A stretch of 64,000 bases of DNA. It comes from Sphingopyxis macrogoltabida (GTDB lineage Bacteria; Pseudomonadota; Alphaproteobacteria; Sphingomonadales; Sphingomonadaceae). The stretch is taken from positions 2,046,501 to 2,110,500 of the forward strand of contig NZ_CP009429.1 in NCBI RefSeq assembly GCF_001314325.1. The letters run 5' to 3'. Both the position numbers and the translations under genes were made by a program. Each line of letters starts with the position of its first letter. Position 1 is the first letter of the stretch. The notes beneath the pieces were generated by a model. It made no database searches and was not told the DNA's origin. It saw nothing but the letters and a program-made list of their open reading frames with translations. Shown one piece after another: positions 54,306 through 63,483 of this stretch.

Positions 54306-56782
54306 TGGAACACCGCCCCCTCAAACCCGACACCGACACGCGCGAGCATCTGGTCGTCATCGGCAACGGCATGGCCGGTTGCCGCGCAGTCGAGGAATTG
54401 CTCGCGCGCGATCCCGCCCGCTACCGCGTCACGATCTTCGGCGCCGAGCCGCGGGTCAATTACAACCGCATCATGCTCTCCCCCGTGCTCGCGGGCGAGA
54501 AATGCTTCGACGATATCGTGATCAACGATGCGGGCTGGTACGCCGACAACGGCATCGCGCTGGTCGCCGGCGATCCGGTGGCGGCGATCGACCGCACGGC
54601 GAAAACGGTGACGACGCGCAGCGGGCTCGTCGAAAGCTATGATCGCCTGCTGATCGCCACGGGCTCCGATCCCTTCATCATTCCGGTGCCGGGCAAGGAC
54701 CTGCCGGGCGTGATCGCCTTTCGCGATATGGACGACGTCGACACGATGCTTGCCGCCGCCGATGCGGGCGGCGATGCGGTGGTGATCGGGGGCGGCCTGC
54801 TCGGGCTGGAGGCCGCGCACGGCCTCAGCCTGCGCGGCATGAAGGTCACCGTCATCCACCTGATGCCGACCTTGATGGAACGCCAGCTCGACGAAGCCGC
54901 CGGCTGGCTGCTCAAAAACGCCCTCGAAGCGCGCGGCCAGACCATCCTGACCGGCGCCGACACCGCCGAAATCATCGGCACCGGCGAGGTCGAGGGCGTC
55001 AAGCTTAAGGACGGCACGCTGATCCCCGCCAGCCTCGTCGTCATGGCGGTGGGTATCCGCCCCTCGGTCGCCCTCGCCCGCGACGCGGGCCTTGCGGTCG
55101 GGCGCGGCATCCAGGTCGACGACCATATGGTCACCAGCGATCCCGCGGTGCTCGCGGTCGGCGAATGCGTCGAACATGACGGACAGGTCTACGGCCTCGT
55201 CGCGCCGCTGTGGGACATGTGCCGCAGTCTCGCCGATGGGCTGGTCGAACAGCCGAGCGGTTATCGCGGCTCGGTGACCTCGACCAAGCTCAAGGTCTCG
55301 GGCATCGACGTGTTTTCGGCGGGCGATTTCTCGGGCGGCGACGGCTGCGAGGACATCGTGCTCCGCGATGCGAGCCGCGGCGTCTACAAGCGCGTGATCG
55401 TCAAGGACGACCGCATCGTCGGCGCGGTGCTCTATGGCGACACTGCCGACGGCAATTGGTATTTCGACCTGCTCAAACGCCAAGAGGATGTCTCCGACCT
55501 CCGCGACCTCTTGATCTTCGGTCAGGCCTTCGCCGCGGGAGGCGGCGCGGCGGACCCTAAGGCAGCCGTTGCGGCGCTCTCGGACGATGCCGAGATTTGC
55601 GGCTGCAACGGCGTCACCAAGGGCCAGGTCGTCTCGTGCATCGCCAAGGGCGCGCACAGCCTCGACGCGGTGCGCGGGACCTGCAAGGCCTCGGCGAGCT
55701 GCGGCAGCTGCACCGGCCTCGTCGAAAATCTGCTCGCGCTGACGCTCGGCGACGATGTCCGGTCGGGCCCCAAGACGATGTGCAAATGCACCAGCTTCGG
55801 TCATGACGACGTCCGCCGCGAGATCGTCGCGCAGGCGATGCGCTCGATCCCCGAGGTGATGCAGAAGCTCCACTGGACCACCCCCGACGGCTGCTCGTCG
55901 TGCCGCCCGGCGCTCAATTATTATCTGCTCTGCGCGCTGCCGGGTGAGTATGTCGACGACCAGCAGAGCCGCTTCGTCAACGAACGCCTCCACGCCAACA
56001 TCCAGAAGGACGGCACTTACTCGGTCGTCCCGCGCATGTGGGGCGGGCTCACCAACCCGACCGAGCTGCGCGCGATCGCCGACGTCGTCGAGAAGTACAA
56101 CGCGCCGATGGTCAAGGTCACCGGCGGCCAGCGGCTCGACATCTTCGGGATCAAAAAGGAGGATTTGCCCGCGGTCTGGGCCGATTTGGGCGCCGCCGGA
56201 ATGGTCTCGGGCCACGCCTATGGCAAGGCGCTGCGCACCGTGAAGACCTGCGTCGGGTCCGAATGGTGCCGCTTCGGCACGCAGGATTCGACCGGGCTCG
56301 GCGTCAAGCTCGAACGGATGAGCTGGGGCAGCTGGATGCCGCACAAGTTCAAGATCGCGGTGTCGGGTTGCCCGCGCAACTGCGCTGAAGCGACGATCAA
56401 GGACTTTGGCGTCGTGTGCGTCGACAGCGGCTACGAACTCCATGTCGGCGGCAACGGCGGCATCCACGTCCGCGCCACCGACCTGCTCTGCAAGGTCGCG
56501 ACCGAGCAGGAGGCAATGGATTATTGCGCCGCCTTCATCCAGCTCTACCGCGAGGAAGCGCGCTACCTCGAACGCACCGCGCCATGGATCGAGCGCGTCG
56601 GGCTGGCGCATATCGTCGCGCGCATCGTCGACGACGCGCCCGGCCGCGAAGCGCTGCGCGCGCGCTTCCTCTATTCGCAAAGCTTTTCGCAGGACGACCC
56701 TTGGGCGCAGCGCGCCGAGGGTGCCGAGGCCGAGCATCATGCGCCGATGGCGCGCTTCACCCCGCAGGAGGAACCAGCATGA
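54305..56782 (+). CDS. nirB: Assimilatory nitrite reductase (NADH) large subunit
   Basis: An 825-residue FAD, Fe-S and sirohaem enzyme reducing nitrite to ammonia. The N-terminal FAD domain begins HLVVIGNGMAGCRAVEELL, and AVVIGGGLLGLEAAHGLSL is the NAD-binding glycine motif. A BFD-type [2Fe-2S] region follows (ICGCNGVTKGQVVSCI, CKASASCGSCTGL). The sirohaem/4Fe-4S ligands are in TCVGSEWCRFG and VSGCPRNCAEA. The ATG shares its A with the preceding TGA. Cofactor supply is provided by the cobA-like gene at the operon's end. Confidence 0.97.
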   Translation: MEHRPLKPDTDTREHLVVIGNGMAGCRAVEELLARDPARYRVTIFGAEPRVNYNRIMLSPVLAGEKCFDDIVINDAGWYADNGIALVAGDPVAAIDRTAKTVTTRSGLVESYDRLLIATGSDPFIIPVPGKDLPGVIAFRDMDDVDTMLAAADAGGDAVVIGGGLLGLEAAHGLSLRGMKVTVIHLMPTLMERQLDEAAGWLLKNALEARGQTILTGADTAEIIGTGEVEGVKLKDGTLIPASLVVMAVGIRPSVALARDAGLAVGRGIQVDDHMVTSDPAVLAVGECVEHDGQVYGLVAPLWDMCRSLADGLVEQPSGYRGSVTSTKLKVSGIDVFSAGDFSGGDGCEDIVLRDASRGVYKRVIVKDDRIVGAVLYGDTADGNWYFDLLKRQEDVSDLRDLLIFGQAFAAGGGAADPKAAVAALSDDAEICGCNGVTKGQVVSCIAKGAHSLDAVRGTCKASASCGSCTGLVENLLALTLGDDVRSGPKTMCKCTSFGHDDVRREIVAQAMRSIPEVMQKLHWTTPDGCSSCRPALNYYLLCALPGEYVDDQQSRFVNERLHANIQKDGTYSVVPRMWGGLTNPTELRAIADVVEKYNAPMVKVTGGQRLDIFGIKKEDLPAVWADLGAAGMVSGHAYGKALRTVKTCVGSEWCRFGTQDSTGLGVKLERMSWGSWMPHKFKIAVSGCPRNCAEATIKDFGVVCVDSGYELHVGGNGGIHVRATDLLCKVATEQEAMDYCAAFIQLYREEARYLERTAPWIERVGLAHIVARIVDDAPGREALRARFLYSQSFSQDDPWAQRAEGAEAEHHAPMARFTPQEEPA

Positions 56783-57120
56783 CCACCGCTGCATGGCTCG
56801 ATATCGGCTGGGTCGACCAGATCCCGGTTCGCGGCAGCCGTACGGTGCAGGTCGAGGGCCGCGACGACATCGCACTCTTCCGCACGGCCGAGGGCAAGGT
56901 CTTCGCGCTGCTCGACCGCTGCCCGCACAAACATGGGCGCCTGTCGCAGGGCATCGTTCACGGCGGCGCGGTCGCCTGCCCGCTACACAACTGGCGGATC
57001 AGCCTGTCGACCGGCGAGGCGCTGGGCGAGGACAAGGGCTGCACCCCGACCGTGCCGGTAAAGATCGATGGCGGCCGCGTCCTCATCTGCCGCGCGAGCA
57101 CGCTGAAGGCCGCAGCCTGA
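56779..57120 (+). CDS. nirD: Nitrite reductase small subunit with Rieske ligands
   Basis: A 113-residue Rieske-fold subunit. Unlike the ligand-less enterobacterial NirD, it keeps all four ligands: CPHKH (Cys48, His50) and CPLHNW (Cys67, His70). It may thus hold a real [2Fe-2S] cluster. It overlaps nirB by 4 bases and nasC by 1. Its role is to support the large subunit in nitrite reduction. Confidence 0.93.
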   Translation: MTTAAWLDIGWVDQIPVRGSRTVQVEGRDDIALFRTAEGKVFALLDRCPHKHGRLSQGIVHGGAVACPLHNWRISLSTGEALGEDKGCTPTVPVKIDGGRVLICRASTLKAAA

Positions 57121-59717
57121 TGGTCGAGGCGGTCCGCACGACCTGCGCCTACTGCGGCGTCGGCTGCGGTATCCGCGCGACGGTGACCGGAGCACGCAGC
57201 GTCGAGATCGCTGGCGATCCCGATCATCCCGCCAACCGCGGCCGCCTCTGCTCGAAGGGCACGCATCTCGGCGAGACCGTGGGGTTGGAAGGGCGACTGC
57301 TTGCGCCCATGATCGGCAACAAGCGCGCAAGCTGGGACAAGGCGCTCGATCTCGTCGCCAAGCGGTTCAAGGAAACCATCGCGCGGCATGGCCCCGGCAG
57401 CGTCGCCTTCTATGTTTCGGGGCAGCTTCTCACCGAAGATTATTACGTCGCGAACAAGCTGATGAAAGGTTTCATAGGCACCGCGAACATCGACACCAAT
57501 TCGCGGCTCTGCATGTCGAGCGCGGTCGCGGGCCATATGCGCGCGTTTGGCGAAGATGTTGTTCCCGCGACCTATGACGATCTCGACGCCGCCGATCTGT
57601 TCGTGCTGGTGGGATCGAACACCGCCTGGTGCCACCCGATCGTCTATCAGCGCATCCGTGCGCGCTGCGAGGCCGGCGCGAAGCTCGTCGTCATCGATCC
57701 GCGCCGCACCGAGACCGCCGAGGAAGCCGACCTCCACCTTCCGATCCGCCCGGGCAGCGACGTCGTGCTGATGAACGGACTGCTCCACCATTGCCGCGAG
57801 GCGGGCGTCGTCGACGAAGACTATCTCGCCGCGCATGTCGCGGTTCCTGCCGGATTCTGGGACCAGCTTGGCGAGGGGAATGACCTGTGGTCGGTGGCGC
57901 GCATTTGCGATGTCCCAGCCGCCGACCTCAGGCATTTCTACGAACTGTTCGCCGCGAACCCGCGCACTGTCACCCTCTTCAGCCAAGGGATCAATCAGTC
58001 GACCGCGGGCACCGACCAGGTCAATGCGATTACCAACCTCCATCTTGCGACGGGGCGGATCGGCAAGCCTGGCGCCGCGCCCTTCTCGATCACCGGTCAG
58101 CCCAATGCGATGGGCGGGCGCGAGGTCGGCGGGCTCGCCTCAACCCTCGCCGCCCATATAGATTTCGCCCCCGAAAACCGCGCCCGCGTCCAGCGTTTCT
58201 GGGCGGCCCCAACGATCGCCGAAAAGCCGGGTTTGAAGGCAGTCGACCTGTTTCGCGCGATCGGCGAGGGCCGCATCAAGGCCGTGTGGGTGATGGCGAC
58301 CAACCCCGCCGTGTCGATGCCCGACGCCAACCGGGTGCGCGAGGCGCTCGCCGCCTGTCCCTTCGTCGTCGTCAGCGACGTGATCGAAAAGACCGACACC
58401 GGCGCCTTCGCGCATGTCCGCCTGCCCGCCGCGGCATGGGGCGAAAAGGACGGCACCGTCACCAACAGCGACCGCACGATCAGCCGCCAGCGCGCCCTCT
58501 TCCTCCTCCCCGGCGAAGCGAAACCCGACTGGTGGATCGTCAAGGAAGTCGCGCGGCGGATGGGCTGGAAGACCGCCTTCACCTACGACCGCCCCGCCGA
58601 CATCTGGCGTGAGCATTGCCGCCTCTCGACCTATGATAATGACGGCGCGCGGCTGTTCGCCCTGTCCGGCGCCGCGCAGGGCGGCAATGCCGCCTATGAC
58701 GCGATGGCGCCGTTTCGCTGGGGCGGCGACCACCCCTTCGCCGACGGCCGCTTCTCGACCGAAGATGGCCGCGCGCGCCTTGTCCCCGTCGCGCAGAAGG
58801 CGCTGCCAGAACCGCTCGCCAAATGGCCGCTGACGCTGAATACCGGCCGCTATCGCGACCAATGGCACACGATGACGCGCACCGGCCTCGCGCCGAAGCT
58901 CGCGCGCCACCGCGAGGAGCCGCTCGTCGAGATCCACCCCGACGACGGCGCGCGCCTCGGCCTCGCCGACGGCGGCCTCGCGCGCGTCAGCACGCCGCAG
59001 GGCGAAAGCCTCTACCGCGTCGCCTTCCATAGCGGCCAGCGTCCCGGTGAACTCTTCGTGCCGATCCATTGGACCGACCGCACCGCGAACGGCGGACGCA
59101 CCGGCCTTCTCCCCCGCCCGCTCGTCGATCCCGTGTCGGGTCAGCCGGGGTTCAAGCGCACCCCCGCCTCGATCGCCGCTGTCACCCCAAGATGGCGCGG
59201 TTTCCTGCTCCTGTCGCGCGAACTCGCCAGCGCGCCGCGCTGCCTGTGGGCAACACGCGTCGCGGTTCCGTCGGGTGTCATGTGGGAGCTGGCCGGCAAT
59301 GGCGACTTCAAGTCGACCGAAGCGCTGCTTCCCAAGGGGGAGCGGATCGAGGCACAGGATGTTGCACGCGGCACCAGGCGCATCGCCATCGTCGCGAACG
59401 GACGTCTGGCGGGAGCCCTGTTCGTCACCGAGACCGGCGAACTGCCTCCTCGCGACTGGCTGATCGCGCAGCTATCCGCACCGCAGGTTGCGCCAACATT
59501 GCTCGCAGGCCGTGCCCCGGGAGCCCACGCCGATCGCGGTCCGGTCATCTGCGTGTGCTTCGACGTCGGATTGAAAACGATCGTCGCGACGATCCGCGAT
59601 CAGAAACTCGCCGATGTGGCCGCCATCGGCGGCGCGCTCGGCGCCGGAACCAACTGCGGCTCCTGCCGCCCCGCACTCGCGCGCATCCTGACCGAGGAGA
59701 CCAGCAATGCAGCCTGA
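57120..59717 (+). CDS. nasC: Assimilatory nitrate reductase catalytic subunit
   Basis: An 865-residue molybdenum enzyme (bis-MGD) reducing nitrate to nitrite. An N-terminal [4Fe-4S] site (CAYCGVGCGIRATV, GRLCSKGTHLG) is followed by the large Mo domain (INTNSRLCMSS-like region DTNSRLCMSSAVAGH) and the MoCoBD domain with RDQWHTMTRTG. A C-terminal BFD-like [2Fe-2S] domain follows (VCFDVGLKTIV, GTNCGSCRPALARIL), as in NasC/NarB-type enzymes. The name NasA is used in other species. The start shares a base with the nirD stop. It overlaps cobA by 11 bases. Confidence 0.96.
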   Translation: MVEAVRTTCAYCGVGCGIRATVTGARSVEIAGDPDHPANRGRLCSKGTHLGETVGLEGRLLAPMIGNKRASWDKALDLVAKRFKETIARHGPGSVAFYVSGQLLTEDYYVANKLMKGFIGTANIDTNSRLCMSSAVAGHMRAFGEDVVPATYDDLDAADLFVLVGSNTAWCHPIVYQRIRARCEAGAKLVVIDPRRTETAEEADLHLPIRPGSDVVLMNGLLHHCREAGVVDEDYLAAHVAVPAGFWDQLGEGNDLWSVARICDVPAADLRHFYELFAANPRTVTLFSQGINQSTAGTDQVNAITNLHLATGRIGKPGAAPFSITGQPNAMGGREVGGLASTLAAHIDFAPENRARVQRFWAAPTIAEKPGLKAVDLFRAIGEGRIKAVWVMATNPAVSMPDANRVREALAACPFVVVSDVIEKTDTGAFAHVRLPAAAWGEKDGTVTNSDRTISRQRALFLLPGEAKPDWWIVKEVARRMGWKTAFTYDRPADIWREHCRLSTYDNDGARLFALSGAAQGGNAAYDAMAPFRWGGDHPFADGRFSTEDGRARLVPVAQKALPEPLAKWPLTLNTGRYRDQWHTMTRTGLAPKLARHREEPLVEIHPDDGARLGLADGGLARVSTPQGESLYRVAFHSGQRPGELFVPIHWTDRTANGGRTGLLPRPLVDPVSGQPGFKRTPASIAAVTPRWRGFLLLSRELASAPRCLWATRVAVPSGVMWELAGNGDFKSTEALLPKGERIEAQDVARGTRRIAIVANGRLAGALFVTETGELPPRDWLIAQLSAPQVAPTLLAGRAPGAHADRGPVICVCFDVGLKTIVATIRDQKLADVAAIGGALGAGTNCGSCRPALARILTEETSNAA

Positions 59718-60492
59718 CGATTTCGAGCCCGGTACCGTCTGGCTCGTCGGCGCCGGCCCCGGCGACCCAGATCTTCTGACGATGAAGGCGGTGCGGCTGA
59801 TCGAGCGCGCCGACATCGTCTTTTACGACGCGCTTGTCGGCGACGGCGTGCTCGCACTGATCCCGCCGCGCGCCGAAGCCTTCAGCGTCGGCAAACGATC
59901 GGGCCACCATTCGAAGGATCAACGCACGATCGACGCGATGCTGGTCGACGCCGCTTCCGCCGGCAAGCGCGTGGTGCGCCTGAAGGGCGGCGACCCGTCG
60001 ATCTTCGGCCGCTCGACCGAAGAACTCTCCGCCTTGCGCAACGCCGGGCATATGGCCCGCATCTGCCCGGGTATCACCACCGCCTGCGCGGCAGCAGCAT
60101 CGGCCGGCATTTCGCTCACGCTCCGCGGCGTCGCCCGCGATGTCCGGTTCGTCACTGCCCATAGCAAGCGCGGCGCAGCGCTCGATATAGACTGGCCGTC
60201 GCTCGCAAACGGCGGATCGACCCTCGCCTTCTATATGGGGCGCGATGCCGCCGGCGAGATCATGCGCGGGCTCATGGGCACCGGAATGGCCGGCGACACC
60301 CCGGTGATGATCGCCTGCGACGTCAGTGGTCCGGGCGAGCGCCGGCTGGCAACGCGGCTCGACCTGCTCGAACTCGCGACAAGGTCGTTCGCAGCGGACG
60401 CGCCGACGCTGATCCTCGTTGGCAACGCTATCGAACAAGGCGCCTGCGCGCTCACGATTTCGCGAGCGCAAGCGAGACAGATGCATCGGTAA
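59707..60492 (+). CDS. cobA: Uroporphyrinogen-III C-methyltransferase
   Basis: A 261-residue SAM-dependent enzyme making precorrin-2 on the way to sirohaem. It has TVWLVGAGPGDPDLLTMKAV, VRLKGGDPSIFGRSTEEL and PGITTACAAAASAGISLTLR, the standard SUMT motifs. Being last in the nas operon, it meets the sirohaem demand of NirB. The CysG-type dehydrogenase/ferrochelatase part is absent here. Start ATG inside the end of nasC (11-base overlap). Confidence 0.95.
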   Translation: MQPDDFEPGTVWLVGAGPGDPDLLTMKAVRLIERADIVFYDALVGDGVLALIPPRAEAFSVGKRSGHHSKDQRTIDAMLVDAASAGKRVVRLKGGDPSIFGRSTEELSALRNAGHMARICPGITTACAAAASAGISLTLRGVARDVRFVTAHSKRGAALDIDWPSLANGGSTLAFYMGRDAAGEIMRGLMGTGMAGDTPVMIACDVSGPGERRLATRLDLLELATRSFAADAPTLILVGNAIEQGACALTISRAQARQMHR

Positions 60493-60533
60493 GCACGCAA
60501 CCCTCCCCCATCCGGTGCCTGAACCGCTTCGAT

Positions 60534-60545
60534 CGCTCCGCCATC
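60534..60545 (+). other. 12-bp copy of the tRNA-Ser 3' end
   Basis: CGCTCCGCCATC here is identical to 39593-39604, the last acceptor bases, CCA and two bases beyond the tRNA-Ser gene. It would fit an attachment-site remnant at the far side of the 21-kb region. A 10-bp partial match also occurs near 24537, so chance is a real alternative. Confidence 0.35.
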
Positions 60546-60577
60546 ATCCCCTCTCTCCGGCCGGATCGAAACCGGCG

Positions 60578-61885
60578 TCAGCCCCCGGCGTCGAGACGCC
60601 GAACCGGGCTGATCGTCCGGAAGAAGAGCATCGCATCGAACGCCCTTGCCGGAACAATCAGGTTTTCGGTGCTGGAATTGACCTGCAGCGACTGCGTCCG
60701 CCGCAGCCAGGATCGGGCGGCGGGATCGTCCGGTTGCCGGAAATCCAGCAGGAAATGGTCGGCACCGACCTTTGCCAGCGCGGCGTCCAGCGTTGCCGGC
60801 TTCCGCTCCGGGGCGCTGCCGCGAACCGATCCGCTCGTCCCGATAATCATCAGTTTCCGGCCCAGTGCGGCGCGAAGATGCTCCCCCATCGCGGCGGGCG
60901 GGCGCGTATAGACCGACCAGATGCCACCGCGGGTCCGGCCATTCATGACATGGCCGTTGTGCGCGAAGACAAGGACACGGCCGCCCGCGCCCTCCCGGTC
61001 GATAACCCAGCGAACATTGGCGGCCATTGCGGCATCGCGCGCGGCGTCGCTTTTATAGTCGCCGGGCGACAGATTGCCGCCGGGATCGGGCCTGCCCGAT
61101 ACCGCAAACAGCGCTTCGAGCTGCCGGGCCGCGATCGCATTCTGCCGCGCCCAATCATAATCGGCCTGCGACGCGGCGGCGATCAGCGCGGCGCGGTGCG
61201 CATCGAAGAAAGCGCCAAGCTCGCCGATCGCCGATCGCAATCGCGCCCGCTCGCCCGCTGGCAGTTCCCGGTATCCGGTCAGGTTGAACCGGCCCGCGAA
61301 CGACGCGAGGCGCGCGCGAAGACCCATGGATTCCGATGGCGCAGCGCGGGCAAGGAACGCCATGCTGTCGTCGAGCGTCCGGCGCGCGTTGCGCCACTCG
61401 CCGCTCGCCTCGCCGCCGCTCATGTCGATGCCATAGATGCGGATCTTCCGGCCATGCCGCGGATCGGCATTATAGGCACGGATCCAGTCGAGCAGTTCGA
61501 TATTCTCGGGGAAGCGCCAGAAACCCCAGGTGAAGCCCTGCCGCGCCACGTCGCGCGCGCTTCCACCGCTGCCCGCGGCATAATCATCGAGCGCTCGCGA
61601 TTCGCTGAGCCCCGTTTCCAGCGCGATTGCCGTGAAACCGCGCTCCTCAACCAGATAGCGGAACAGGCAGTTGCGAAAGGCGAGCGGTTCGTGCCCCCCG
61701 TGCACGGGTTCGCCCAGCGCGACGACCGGCGCATCGCCGATGGCCTTGCCGGCGGCGTCGAGGCGGGTGCAAAGCGACAGCGGGCTCGCGTTCGCCCGCG
61801 CCCATGCGACGAAGGCGGTATCGTCCGCCGCCCGCGCCGGCGCCATCGCCAGAAGCCCCAGCCCGGCGGCGGCGAGCAGCCTCAC
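60578..61885 (-). CDS. Erythromycin esterase family protein, exported
   Basis: A 435-residue protein with a signal peptide (VRLLAAAGLGLLAMAPARA). The erythromycin-esterase/succinoglycan family core has VALGEPVHGGHEPLAFRN, IALETGLSESRAL, WGFWRFPENIELLDW and VLVFAHNGHVMNG. The family includes EreA-type macrolide esterases and uncharacterised hydrolases; substrate cannot be told from sequence. Start GTG at 61885 overlaps the preceding TGA (GTGA), preferred over the longer frame because it begins the signal peptide. Confidence 0.88.
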   Translation of the reverse strand: MRLLAAAGLGLLAMAPARAADDTAFVAWARANASPLSLCTRLDAAGKAIGDAPVVALGEPVHGGHEPLAFRNCLFRYLVEERGFTAIALETGLSESRALDDYAAGSGGSARDVARQGFTWGFWRFPENIELLDWIRAYNADPRHGRKIRIYGIDMSGGEASGEWRNARRTLDDSMAFLARAAPSESMGLRARLASFAGRFNLTGYRELPAGERARLRSAIGELGAFFDAHRAALIAAASQADYDWARQNAIAARQLEALFAVSGRPDPGGNLSPGDYKSDAARDAAMAANVRWVIDREGAGGRVLVFAHNGHVMNGRTRGGIWSVYTRPPAAMGEHLRAALGRKLMIIGTSGSVRGSAPERKPATLDAALAKVGADHFLLDFRQPDDPAARSWLRRTQSLQVNSSTENLIVPARAFDAMLFFRTISPVRRLDAGG

Positions 61886-63483
61886 GGTAAATCGATCCGG
61901 TACAGCGGCACGCCGCTGAAGATCAGGCGCTGCGCCTGTCCGTCGATGATCGTGTCGAAGGCCAGCCATTCGGGCGCGTGCGCCGGTTCGGCGAAGCGAA
62001 AACGGCCCGGCGCCTCTTCGACGAGTTCGGTTGCAAGGCTTGCGTCGGCATAGGCAAAGGTCAGCCGGCCCTTGCGCGCGAAGACGCGGACGCTCGGCCC
62101 CTCCTCGCCATGCGCGGCATAGCGGCCGACGAGCGGTAGCGCGGCGGCGGGCGTCTCGACAGGCGGCGTGCCTTGCCTCGCGTAGCTCGCGGCGCCGTCG
62201 GACATATCGGTTACCGCGCCGGCCGCATCGCGAAAGAACAGGAAGGCGCGCGGGCCGGTCGCGGTCTGATAGAGCCCCCAGGCCTCCCTCCCGAGGCGAG
62301 CGAGCGGTACGGTCCTATCGCCTTCGACGAGACCGAGCCCGCCCGACACGTCGGCCCGGAATGCAAGCTTGCGCCCCCCTGCCCCTGCGAAGCTGCCCGC
62401 AAAGCTGTTCGCGTCCCGCCATGCGGCTGACGCTTGCGGCGTCTGGGGTTCGCCACCCGCCAGCCGCGCGACGATGCGATCGCGCAATGCTTTGTCGATC
62501 GGCCCGTTGCCGAGAAAAACGACCGCGAAACCATCTGCCACATGCGCCGAGAGATAAGCTTGGAAACCCGCAATCGACCCGCTGTGAGCGAGCACGCGTC
62601 CGCCCTCCAGCACGTCGACGCCATAGCCGTAATCGTCGAGCCCGGCGGTCGCGAAGCGATCGAAGGCGGCCGCAGAGATCAGCCGTCCGCCGGGCGTATC
62701 GCCGCGCGCCAGCAGCATCCGCGCATAGGCCCCCATATCGGCCGCATCGGACACCACCGCGCCATCGGCCGACAGATAGTCGAACCACGGCGCTTCGGCG
62801 AACTTGCCGTCTGGGCCCCGCGCATAGCTAGCCGCGATCCGCCCGCGCAGCCGGTCGTCGATCTGCGGCGAGGTCGCCGCCATCCCGAGCCGGCCCAGCA
62901 CGCGCCGCTGCAGGATCAGCGGAAAGGGCTCGCCGTCGATCCGCTCGGCGACATAGCCGAGCAACTGGTATCCCGAGTTCGAATACCAGAAATGCGCGCC
63001 CGGGGCATAGCGCGGCTCGAAACCGTCGAGTGCCTTGATCAGGAAACGCATCGAGGCGACGTGCGCGAGATAATTGGGGAGCCCCGACGTATGCCGCAGC
63101 AGCGAATGGCCGGTGATCGGCGCGAATGTCGGTGCCGGGCGAAAATCGGGAAGATAGCGCGCGACCGGCGCGTCGGGGTCGAAACGCCCTTCGTCGGCCA
63201 TCTGCATCAGCGCGATCGCGGTGAAGGATTTGGAGATCGAACCGATCGCGAAGCGGGTGTCCGCCGTCACCGGCTGTTTGCGGGCGATATCGGCATAGCC
63301 GTGGGTCGCGACGAGCCGCATCCGCTCGCGATCGGTAACCGCGACCACCAGCCCATATTCGCTCGGCGCCGCCTCGACCATCGCGCGGACATCGTCGAGG
63401 GCCGACTGCGAAAGCGCGGTCTGGCCGAAAGCTGCACTCGCCAGCCCGAGCATCGCGGCGAGAAACAGGAACAGACGGGTCAT
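61882..63483 (-). CDS. Serine hydrolase of the beta-lactamase/AmpC-like family (class C fold), exported
   Basis: A 533-residue protein with a signal peptide (MTRLFLFLAAMLGLASAAFGQ). The active-site SxxK is GSISKSFTAIAL, the YxN motif is YSNSGYQLLGYV and the third box is HSGSIAGFQ. The first 340 residues form the penicillin-binding/esterase fold. The C-terminal 190 residues look like a beta-rich lipocalin-type extension. Such proteins are usually esterases or D-amino-peptidases rather than resistance enzymes. It overlaps both neighbours by 4 bases. Confidence 0.9.
   Translation of the reverse strand: MTRLFLFLAAMLGLASAAFGQTALSQSALDDVRAMVEAAPSEYGLVVAVTDRERMRLVATHGYADIARKQPVTADTRFAIGSISKSFTAIALMQMADEGRFDPDAPVARYLPDFRPAPTFAPITGHSLLRHTSGLPNYLAHVASMRFLIKALDGFEPRYAPGAHFWYSNSGYQLLGYVAERIDGEPFPLILQRRVLGRLGMAATSPQIDDRLRGRIAASYARGPDGKFAEAPWFDYLSADGAVVSDAADMGAYARMLLARGDTPGGRLISAAAFDRFATAGLDDYGYGVDVLEGGRVLAHSGSIAGFQAYLSAHVADGFAVVFLGNGPIDKALRDRIVARLAGGEPQTPQASAAWRDANSFAGSFAGAGGRKLAFRADVSGGLGLVEGDRTVPLARLGREAWGLYQTATGPRAFLFFRDAAGAVTDMSDGAASYARQGTPPVETPAAALPLVGRYAAHGEEGPSVRVFARKGRLTFAYADASLATELVEEAPGRFRFAEPAHAPEWLAFDTIIDGQAQRLIFSGVPLYRIDLP

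Noticed and set aside
54239..56875. An 878-residue minus-strand frame opposite nirB
   Set aside because: It mirrors the nirB codon pattern; nirB has all catalytic motifs, so this is a shadow.
39512..60545. A complete integrative element
   Set aside because: No integrase, excisionase, conjugation or replication gene is present, so only a possible relic insertion is reported.
60578..61885. Calling the erythromycin-esterase-family gene a macrolide resistance gene
   Set aside because: The family is broad and substrate cannot be read from the motifs; the operon context suggests a metabolic role.
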